Below are positions 57,971 through 64,000 of a DNA stretch of 64,000 bases, piece after piece. Under the pieces are notes generated by a model, which did no database searches, was not told the origin of the DNA, and saw nothing but the letters and a program-made list of their open reading frames with translations. The DNA comes from Mycolicibacterium psychrotolerans. GTDB lineage: Bacteria > Actinomycetota > Actinomycetes > Mycobacteriales > Mycobacteriaceae. Made by a program: the position numbers and the translations under genes. The DNA is taken from the NCBI RefSeq assembly GCF_010729305.1, contig NZ_AP022574.1, positions 4,030,001 to 4,094,000 of the forward strand, read 5' to 3'. The first letter of the stretch is position 1; each line of letters starts with the position of its first letter.

Positions 57971-58684
57971 TCAGAGCGATGCGACGCTCTGGTCGACGTA
58001 GGGATTGCCCAGCCATCTGCGGCGCAGTTTCTGCAGCGTGCCGTCCTCCTCCAACTCGGCCTGCGCGACCTGCAAACGGGCCAGCAGCGCCGTGTCGGCG
58101 GGGGCCACCGCGATCGCGAGGTCCTCCACGGAGAGCCCGCGCTGGACCACCTCGACACCGGGAACGGCCCGCACCAGATACGTCAGCACCGGGGCCAGCT
58201 TCATCACCGCGTCGCAGCCGCCCGCCGCCAGGTCCGCGATCGCGGTGCTGATCGCGCCGTAGTCATAGCGCCGGACCCGGGCGGCCCTGCCGTCGGCGAC
58301 CAGCCCCTCGGCGATGGCCTCGCTGGTGTTGCCGCGCTGCACGCCGATCGTTAGGCCGGCGAGGTCGTCGACCGAATGCACGTGGGGCAGCCGCTCGGTG
58401 TCCACCGCGAGGCCCTGCCCGGAGATGACGTAGGGCGGCAGGAACGCCGCCTTCGCCGCGCGCTGCGGGGTGACCGTCGTCCCGGCGATGACGCAGTCGT
58501 ATTCGCCTGCGTCCAGCCGGTCGAAGATGCCGTCGAAGTCGGCGCCGTCGTATCCGGCGAACCTCACCTCGTCGCCGAGCTTGTCGGCCAGCGCTCTCAT
58601 CAGCTCGATGTCCAGCCCGGTGTCACCGGGCATAGCGTTGAACGGCGGATCCGGGGCCGCGACGCCGACGGTCAATACAGCCAT
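57971..58684 (-). CDS. Solute-binding (SBP_bac_3) domain protein without signal peptide
   Basis: A 237-residue type-2 periplasmic-binding fold typical of amino-acid ABC systems, with FDGIFDRLDAGEYDCVIAGT and PVLTYLVRAVPGVEVV. The N-terminus begins directly with the first strand (AVLTVGVAAPDPPFNAMPGD). There is no signal peptide or lipobox, even from the upstream ATG 58711, and no permease or ATPase gene adjoins. It may be cytoplasmic, a sensor domain on its own, or secreted by another route. ATG 58684 has TACCGT six bases upstream. Confidence 0.75.
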   Translation of the reverse strand: MAVLTVGVAAPDPPFNAMPGDTGLDIELMRALADKLGDEVRFAGYDGADFDGIFDRLDAGEYDCVIAGTTVTPQRAAKAAFLPPYVISGQGLAVDTERLPHVHSVDDLAGLTIGVQRGNTSEAIAEGLVADGRAARVRRYDYGAISTAIADLAAGGCDAVMKLAPVLTYLVRAVPGVEVVQRGLSVEDLAIAVAPADTALLARLQVAQAELEEDGTLQKLRRRWLGNPYVDQSVASL

Positions 58685-58690
58685 GGCGCC

Positions 58691-58696
58691 ACGGTA
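58691..58696 (-). promoter_or_regulatory. Putative -10 box (TACCGT) for the SBP-domain gene
   Basis: TACCGT on the minus strand, six bases before ATG 58684, within a 30-base divergent gap. Confidence 0.45.
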
Positions 58697-58702
58697 TAGC
58701 CC

Positions 58703-58708
58703 GATACT
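58703..58708 (+). promoter_or_regulatory. Putative -10 box (GATACT) for the 214-residue membrane protein
   Basis: GATACT followed by six bases and ATG 58715. It lies next to the divergent SBP promoter, so each -35 region lies inside the other gene. Confidence 0.45.
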
Positions 58709-58714
58709 CATCTG

Positions 58715-59359
58715 ATGACCGATTGGGTGATCCCGGCGATCACCGCCTCAGCCAGCCTGCTCGGCACGATGGTCGGCGGGATCGCGACGTACTGGACCTC
58801 GAAGAAGAACTACGAACGGCAGACCGTGGCCGAGGAGGAACGCCAGAAGTTCGACCTGCTGCGTGACGCGACGGTCAGATTCGTCTCGGCGATGACCGAG
58901 ATCTCGGTGGCCAGCGCCGGACTCAAGGAGATCTCCGCACAGTGGGCGGAGGTGACCCAGCGGCTGGCGCACACCGACGACCGCGACCAGTTCCTCGCGA
59001 TGGCCCGCGAGATCGACCCGTCGATCCCGGCGAATCTCGACCGGCTCGCCATTCTTTTCCGGGTGGTGAGGGCCACCGGAGTGCTCGAAGACGACATCAA
59101 GCGCGCCATCACCCTGCTGACCGAGTTGCGGCTGGTCGCACCCAGCGACATCGCCGACAGCGCGCAACGGGTCATCTACACCGCGTTCGCGCAGGAGATC
59201 ACGAGCGCGCTCTCGCCGGACCGGCGCAACGCCGCGGTCGATGCGTTCAACGCCGCGATCAACGATTTCGTCAACCGGGTCCGGCACTACATGCACGTCG
59301 AGGACCACGAATTCGACGCCATCGACAAGAAGGCGCTCGAGCACCTCCTCGAGTTCTAG
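58715..59359 (+). CDS. Membrane-anchored helical protein, unknown function
   Basis: A 214-residue protein I do not recognise. An N-terminal hydrophobic helix (about residues 5-27, with SLLGTMVGGIATYW) is followed by a charged, mostly helical domain with possible coiled coils (NYERQTVAEEERQKFDLLRD). No enzymatic motif is apparent. It is divergent from the SBP-domain gene and its stop overlaps the end of whiA by 4 bases. Sequence character is that of signal-anchored proteins facing the cytoplasm. Confidence 0.7.
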   Translation: MTDWVIPAITASASLLGTMVGGIATYWTSKKNYERQTVAEEERQKFDLLRDATVRFVSAMTEISVASAGLKEISAQWAEVTQRLAHTDDRDQFLAMAREIDPSIPANLDRLAILFRVVRATGVLEDDIKRAITLLTELRLVAPSDIADSAQRVIYTAFAQEITSALSPDRRNAAVDAFNAAINDFVNRVRHYMHVEDHEFDAIDKKALEHLLEF

Positions 59360-60333
59360 GCGTCCTCGAGCAGATCCGGCGTCACCGCGGACTCGGTATC
59401 CGGGATGCCGTCCTGTTTGGCCTTGCGGTCGGCCATCGACAACAACCTCCGAATCCGCCCTGCCACTGCGTCTTTGGTCATCGGCGGATCGGCCAGCCGG
59501 CCGAGTTCCTCCAGCGAGGCCTGCCGGTGGGCCACGCGCAGGCTGCCCGCGGCGGCCAGGTGGTCGGGCACCGTGTCGCCGAGGATGTCCAGTGCGCGCT
59601 CGACCCGGGCGGCGGCGGCCACCGCGGCGCGGGCGGACCGGCGCAGGTTCGCGTCGTCGAAGTTGGCCAGCCGGTTGGCGGTCGCGCGGACCTCGCGGCG
59701 CATCCGGCGCTCCTCCCACGTCAGCCGGGTGTCCTGAGCGCCCATCCGGGTCAGCAGCGCGCCGATCGCCTCCCCGTCTCGCACCACCACACGGTCGCTG
59801 CCCCGCACCTCGCGGGCCTTGGCGCTCACGCCCAGCCTGCGCGCGGCGCCCACGAGTGCCAGCGCGGCCTCGGGACCGGGGCAACTGACCTCCAGCGCCG
59901 AAGACCGGCCCGGTTCTGTCAGCGAGCCGTGGGCCAGAAACGCTCCCCGCCAAGCGGCTTCCGCGTCGGCGACGCTGCCGCCGACCACCTGGGCGGGCAG
60001 TCCCCGCACCGGGCGGCCACGCAGATCCAGCAGGCCGGTCTGGCGCGCCAGCGCCTCCCCGTCCTTGGCGACCCGCACCACATAGCGGGTGTTCTTGCGG
60101 ATGCCGCTGGCCGTGAGCACGTGCACGACGGCGGTGTAGCCGTACAGGTCGTAGATGTCCTTGCGCAGCCGCCGCGCGATGACGCCCAGATCGACCTCGG
60201 CCTCGACCACCACCCGGCCGGACACGATGTGCAGCCCGCCGGCGAACCGCAGCAGCGAGGCCACCTCGGCGCGGCGAGCACTCACCGAATTCACCACGAG
60301 CCGGCTGAGCTCATCCTTGACCTCGGCTGTCAT
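59356..60333 (-). CDS. whiA: WhiA sporulation/cell-division regulator
   Basis: DNA-binding protein with a LAGLIDADG-like N-terminal domain and a C-terminal helix-turn-helix; 325 residues, equal to the M. tuberculosis protein. TAEVKDELSRLVV, SARRAEVASLLRFAGGLHIV and the C-terminal LADPPMTKDAVAGRIRRLL (HTH) are conserved. ATG 60333 overlaps the yvcK stop as ATGA; a GTG two codons upstream is possible. It is the last gene of uvrC-rapZ-yvcK-whiA, a cluster conserved in Gram-positive bacteria. Confidence 0.95.
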   Translation of the reverse strand: MTAEVKDELSRLVVNSVSARRAEVASLLRFAGGLHIVSGRVVVEAEVDLGVIARRLRKDIYDLYGYTAVVHVLTASGIRKNTRYVVRVAKDGEALARQTGLLDLRGRPVRGLPAQVVGGSVADAEAAWRGAFLAHGSLTEPGRSSALEVSCPGPEAALALVGAARRLGVSAKAREVRGSDRVVVRDGEAIGALLTRMGAQDTRLTWEERRMRREVRATANRLANFDDANLRRSARAAVAAAARVERALDILGDTVPDHLAAAGSLRVAHRQASLEELGRLADPPMTKDAVAGRIRRLLSMADRKAKQDGIPDTESAVTPDLLEDA

Positions 60334-61349
60334 CGCCACGGGTCGTCACCTCTCGGTCCGTTCACTGTCGGTGTGGGCACCGTCTGCGGTCTGCCCGTGG
60401 GTGTCGCGCCCCGTTGCAGAACACCCTCCAATGCCGCCGCCAACCTCGCCGGGTCATGTAAAGGTGTACCAGGTCGGCACACGTCGGCGAACTCGACGCG
60501 GGCGTCGAGGATCGTCGCGGTGCGGCGCAACTGTTCCCGTTCCCGCTCGCTGGGCACCCGCGACGAGTCGACGATGATGTCGCCGACCGTGAACTCCGGG
60601 GCGTGCTGGGCCAGCACGTGGATGTGTCGTTCCACCGAGAAGCCGGCCGTCTCCCCCGGCTCGGCCACCAGGTTGAGCACCAGGGCCCGCTGCGCCGTGG
60701 TGGCCCGCAGCGCGGCCACCAGCTGCGGCACCAGCACATGCGGGATCACGCTGGTGAACCACGAGCCCGGCCCGAGGACCACCAGGTCGGAGTTCATGAT
60801 CGCGTCCACCGCCTGACGGGTGGCGGGCGGATCGCCGGGCAGCAGGCGCACCCGGCGCACCTTGCCCACGGTCGTGGCGATCGCGACCTGGCCGCGGATC
60901 GCGCGGCTGACCCGCGGATCGGACTCCAGACCGACGACGTCGGCCTCGATGCTCAGGCCCATCGGGCACATCGGCAGCACCCGGCCCTTGACCCCGAGGA
61001 CGCGGCCCAGCTCGTCGAGCGCGGCGACGGGGTCGGCGAGCACCTCGTTGAGCCCGGCGAGCATCAGGTTGCCGATGGGATGCCCGGCCAGCGCGCCGCT
61101 GCCACCGAAGCGGTGCTGGATGATGGTCGCCCACAGCCGGCCGTGCGGACTGTCGGAGGCCAACGCCGCCAACGCCATTCGCAGATCACCCGGCGGCACC
61201 ACGTCGAGCTCGCTGCGCAGCCGGCCCGAGGACCCGCCGTCGTCGGCCACCGTGACCACGGCGGTGACGTGCGGGGTGATCCGCCGCGCGGCCGACAGGG
61301 TGGCATAGAGCCCGTGCCCTCCGCCGAGGGCGACGATGCGCGGGCTCAT
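60330..61349 (-). CDS. yvcK: YvcK/CuvA gluconeogenesis factor
   Basis: A 339-residue UPF0052 protein resembling the CofD fold. It binds UDP-sugars and links carbon source to peptidoglycan synthesis and cell shape (CuvA in M. tuberculosis, a PknB substrate). IVALGGGHGLYATLSA, VTVADDGGSSGRLRSEL, GHPIGNLMLAGL and LGPGSWFTSVIPHVLV are the conserved blocks. Its start overlaps the rapZ stop as ATGA. The C-terminal 30 residues are a variable Pro/Thr-rich tail. Confidence 0.93.
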   Translation of the reverse strand: MSPRIVALGGGHGLYATLSAARRITPHVTAVVTVADDGGSSGRLRSELDVVPPGDLRMALAALASDSPHGRLWATIIQHRFGGSGALAGHPIGNLMLAGLNEVLADPVAALDELGRVLGVKGRVLPMCPMGLSIEADVVGLESDPRVSRAIRGQVAIATTVGKVRRVRLLPGDPPATRQAVDAIMNSDLVVLGPGSWFTSVIPHVLVPQLVAALRATTAQRALVLNLVAEPGETAGFSVERHIHVLAQHAPEFTVGDIIVDSSRVPSEREREQLRRTATILDARVEFADVCRPGTPLHDPARLAAALEGVLQRGATPTGRPQTVPTPTVNGPRGDDPWR

Positions 61350-62236
61350 TCGCGGCCCAGATCCCGGTGCAGCACCCGCACCGTCAGCGCCGCGTCCTGC
61401 AGTCTTTCCGCGAGTGCCTCCGCCATCGCCACACTGCGGTGCTTGCCGCCGGTGCAGCCGATGGCCACGGTCATGTAGCGCTTCCCCTCCCGCCGATAGC
61501 CGTCGATCACGACGTCCAACAGCTGATGGTAGGAGTCGAGGAACTCCACGGCGCCGGGTTGGCCGAGGACGTAGTCGCGGACGTCGGGATGCTGGCCGGT
61601 GTGCGGGCGCAGGTTGTCCACCCAGTGCGGGTTGGGTAGGAACCGGACGTCCATCACGGTGTCGGCGTCCATCGGCAGCCCGTATTTGTAGCCGAACGAC
61701 TCCACCGTGACATTGGTGTTGCCCACGGTCTCGGCCGCGAAGGCCCGCTCGATGCTCTCCCGCAGTCCGTGCACCGACAGCGACGACGTGTCGATGACCA
61801 GGTCGGCGGCGGCCCGCACCGGCGCCAGCAGCGCGCGCTCGGCGGCGATCCCCTCGGCGAGAGTCTGGTTGCCCTGCAGCGGGTGACTGCGCCGGTTCTG
61901 CTCGTAGCGGCGCACCAGGATGTCGTCGGAGGCCTCGAGGAACACCACCCGAGGGGCGATGTCGCGGGCGGCCAACTCGGTGCGCACCCCGTCCAGGTCG
62001 CCGGTGAACCCACGCGACCGTACGTCCATCACGACAGCCAGCTGGGTGATCCGGGAACCCGCGGCCAAGCCGAGGTCGACCATCCGCGCGATCAGCTCCG
62101 GCGGCAGGTTGTCCGCCACGTACCAGCCCAGATCCTCGAGGACCTTCGCCGCCGTTCCACGGCCCGCGCCCGAGAGTCCCGTCACGAGGACAACGTCGAT
62201 TCCGCCGGATTCGGTGTGCATGCCCGCTTCTGTCAT
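61346..62236 (-). CDS. rapZ: RapZ-like nucleotide-binding protein
   Basis: A 296-residue RapZ/YvcJ protein. In enterobacteria it regulates glucosamine-6-phosphate synthase through small RNAs; its actinobacterial role is unclear and related P-loop proteins hydrolyse nucleotides. The P-loop reads GLSGAGRGTA, with Arg in place of the usual Walker A Lys. The Walker B-like LAVVMDVRSRG and the C-terminal IGCTGGKHRSVAMAE are intact. ATG 62236 overlaps the uvrC stop as ATGA. The start could also be Met6. Confidence 0.93.
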   Translation of the reverse strand: MTEAGMHTESGGIDVVLVTGLSGAGRGTAAKVLEDLGWYVADNLPPELIARMVDLGLAAGSRITQLAVVMDVRSRGFTGDLDGVRTELAARDIAPRVVFLEASDDILVRRYEQNRRSHPLQGNQTLAEGIAAERALLAPVRAAADLVIDTSSLSVHGLRESIERAFAAETVGNTNVTVESFGYKYGLPMDADTVMDVRFLPNPHWVDNLRPHTGQHPDVRDYVLGQPGAVEFLDSYHQLLDVVIDGYRREGKRYMTVAIGCTGGKHRSVAMAEALAERLQDAALTVRVLHRDLGRE

Positions 62237-64000
62237 CCCGTCACTGTGCTTCGATCATCGTCGATAACCGCCACCGCCGCGTCCGGTTCCGGCGGCGAAT
62301 CCGGCGCGGCGGCCGATTCCACGCCCAGCGCCTCGAGCACGGCCCGGGCCGTGGCCACCCCGATGCCGGGAACCGTGGTGATCTCCTCGACCGTGGCCTG
62401 CCGCAGCCGCGCCACCGAGCCGAAGTGGGTGACCAGCGCCTTGCGCCGGTGCTCCCCCAGCCCGCGCACCGAATCCAGCGCCGACGCCGTCATCCGCTTC
62501 GAGCGCTTGCTGCGGTGGTAGCTGATCGCGAACCGGTGCGCCTCGTCGCGCACCCGTTGCAGCAGGTACAGCCCTTCGCTGTTGCGGGGGAAGATGACCG
62601 GATCCGGCTCCGACGGCACCCACACCTCCTCGAGCCGTTTCGCCAGCCCGATCACCGCGACGTCGGTGATGCCGAGGTCCTCGAGCACCGCGGCGGCCGC
62701 GTTGACCTGCGGGGCGCCGCCGTCGACGACGAAGAGGTTGGGCGGGTAGGCAAAACGGCGCGGCCTCCCTTCCGGAGCCGCCCCGGCGGCGACATCGGAC
62801 ACGGCGATGAGATCGCCGGGCTGCTGGGTGTCGCGCAGATGACGGTGGAAGCGCCTGCGGGTGACCTCGGCGATCGAGGCGACGTCGTCGGAGCGCCCGT
62901 CGCCCGCCGCCTCGCGGATCGCATAGTGCCGGTAGTCGGACTTCTTGGCCAGGCCGTCCTCGAAGACCACCAGCGAGGCCACCACGTCGGTGCCCTGTAC
63001 GTGGCTGATGTCCACACACTCGATGCGCAGCGGCGCGTCCTCGAGCCCCAGCGCATCCTGGATGCTCTGCAGCGCAGCGCTTCTCGCGGTGAAGTCGCCG
63101 GCGCGCTTGAGCTTGTGCTGGTTCAGCGCCCCTTCGGCGTTGCGCTGAACCGTCTCGGCGAGCGCCCGCTTGTCGCCGCGCTGGGCGACCCGCAGCGACA
63201 CCCGCGACCCCCGCAGCTGGGACAGCCACGTCTCGAGTTCCGCCGACGTCTCGGGCAGCACCGGGACGAGCACCTGCTTGGGCACCGGGTTGGTGGTCTC
63301 GTCCCCGCCCTCGTCGGCGGCCCCGTCGAGCGCGACCTGATCACCGTAGAACTGCGTGAGGAACTGCTCGACGAGATAGGACAGCGTGGATTCGCCCGGT
63401 TCACCGGACTTCTCGATGATCCAGCCGCGCTGGCCCCGGACCCGTCCGCCCCGGACGTGGAACACCTGCACCGCCGCTTCCAGCTCGTCGTCGGCGAAGG
63501 CCACCACGTCGGCATCGGTGCCGTCGCCGAACACCACGGCCTGCTTCTCCATCGCCCGGCGCATCGCCCCGATGTTGTCCCGCAGGCGGGCGGCCCGCTC
63601 GAAGTCCAGTTCCTCGGCCGCGGCGTTCATCTGCTGTTCCATCTCCCGGATCAGCTTGTCGGTCTTGCCTGCGAGGAAGTCGCAGAAGTCCGTCACGATC
63701 TGGCGGTGCTGGTCGGCGCTCACCCGCCCGACGCACGGGGCGGAGCACTTGTCGATGTAGCCCAGCAGGCAGGGCCGGTCAATCTGGCTGTGCCGCTTGA
63801 ACACTCCGGCCGAGCACGTGCGGGCGGGAAACACCCTGGTGAGCAGGTCAAGGGTTTCGCGGATGGCCCAGGCGTGCGAGTACGGCCCGAAGTAGCGCAC
63901 CCCTTTCCGGCGCGGACCCCTGTACACCTTCAACCGCGGGTACTCCTCGTTCAGCGTGACCGCGAGCACCGGGTAGGACTTGTCGTCCCGGTAGCGGATG
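62233..64000 (-). CDS. uvrC: Excinuclease ABC subunit C (5' end cut by window)
   Basis: Endonuclease making both incisions in nucleotide excision repair. 589 codons are visible; the window ends inside the GIY-YIG domain, and the reading frame continues beyond 63969 as IRYRDDKSYPVLAVTL. YFGPYSHAWAIRETLDLL ends the N-terminal nuclease, and the Cys-rich CLLGYIDKCSAPCVGRV follows. The UVR domain (AAEELDFERAARLRDNI), the RNase H-like domain (ECVDISHVQGTDVVAS) and C-terminal helix-hairpin-helix pairs (LVTHFGSVARLRQATVEEI) follow in order. The GTG at 63969 is an internal Val, not a start. Confidence 0.96.
   Translation of the reverse strand, partial: IRYRDDKSYPVLAVTLNEEYPRLKVYRGPRRKGVRYFGPYSHAWAIRETLDLLTRVFPARTCSAGVFKRHSQIDRPCLLGYIDKCSAPCVGRVSADQHRQIVTDFCDFLAGKTDKLIREMEQQMNAAAEELDFERAARLRDNIGAMRRAMEKQAVVFGDGTDADVVAFADDELEAAVQVFHVRGGRVRGQRGWIIEKSGEPGESTLSYLVEQFLTQFYGDQVALDGAADEGGDETTNPVPKQVLVPVLPETSAELETWLSQLRGSRVSLRVAQRGDKRALAETVQRNAEGALNQHKLKRAGDFTARSAALQSIQDALGLEDAPLRIECVDISHVQGTDVVASLVVFEDGLAKKSDYRHYAIREAAGDGRSDDVASIAEVTRRRFHRHLRDTQQPGDLIAVSDVAAGAAPEGRPRRFAYPPNLFVVDGGAPQVNAAAAVLEDLGITDVAVIGLAKRLEEVWVPSEPDPVIFPRNSEGLYLLQRVRDEAHRFAISYHRSKRSKRMTASALDSVRGLGEHRRKALVTHFGSVARLRQATVEEITTVPGIGVATARAVLEALGVESAAAPDSPPEPDAAVAVIDDDRSTVTG

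Noticed and set aside
63967..63969. GTG taken as the uvrC start
   Set aside because: The frame continues upstream with conserved GIY-YIG-domain sequence (IRYRDDKSYP); the gene is simply cut at the window edge.

Overview
This window is a high-GC actinobacterial chromosome segment from a mycobacterium, most likely a fast-growing Mycolicibacterium-type species. The diagnostic content is fabG1(mabA)-inhA-hemZ, ripA-ripB, the alpha-1,6-mannosyltransferase MptB, the seven-gene suf operon and the tkt-tal-zwf-opcA-pgl block. Gene order largely follows M. tuberculosis from about Rv1496 (meaB) down to Rv1420 (uvrC); this correspondence is from memory, not from a search. No PE/PPE genes, insertion sequences, prophage, CRISPR array, tRNA or rRNA was seen. 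Both ends cut a gene: meaB on the left and uvrC on the right. No gap between genes exceeds 300 bases.

Layout. 1-4810: propionate/methylmalonyl-CoA operon mutA-mutB-meaB (minus). 4879-8522: TVP38-type membrane protein, then an nfeD-SPFH-doxX operon and a conserved hypothetical. 8519-11138: fabG1-inhA-ferrochelatase. 11186-14346: MoxR AAA+ ATPase, DUF58 and VWA proteins. 14478-16564: NlpC/P60 cell-wall hydrolases ripA-ripB. 17444-21014: aconitase, its TetR regulator AcnR and a tiny HTH protein. 21074-25552: ABC-F ATPase, EchA12, thioredoxin, flavodoxin-like protein and a HAD hydrolase. 25560-31809: sufR-sufB-sufD-sufC-sufS-sufU-DUF59. 31930-39148: MptB, an ABC-2 exporter pair, heme A enzymes CtaA and CtaB, an ATP-grasp protein and quinone oxidoreductase. 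39346-45754: pentose phosphate operon. 45759-48602: lactate utilisation lutABC. 48658-50339: a coiled-coil protein with a DUF2252 protein. 50369-54707: PEP carboxylase, a flavin amine-oxidase-like protein and secG. 54831-57884: gap-pgk-tpiA. 57971-59359: a divergent accessory pair. 59356-64000: uvrC-rapZ-yvcK-whiA.

The genes cover central carbon metabolism (propionate entry, aconitase, pentose phosphate, lower glycolysis, anaplerosis, lactate), Fe-S assembly and its client enzymes, heme A and porphyrin metallation, and envelope synthesis. Operons are tightly packed, with many ATGA, GTGA and TGATG overlaps.

The most informative non-coding signals are an AcnR operator over the acn -10 box, an ACACT-N5-TGTGA operator covering the sufR start, and a strong intrinsic terminator after tpiA. 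A tandem hairpin repeat lies between DUF2252 and ppc. Two unexplained inverted repeats lie upstream of ripA and moxR. Many genes have a -10-like box 6-9 bases before the start codon, which predicts leaderless transcripts. I found no convincing new multi-gene system. The least explained parts are the coiled-coil/DUF2252 pair, the divergent 58.0-59.4 kb pair and the ATP-grasp gene among the heme A genes.
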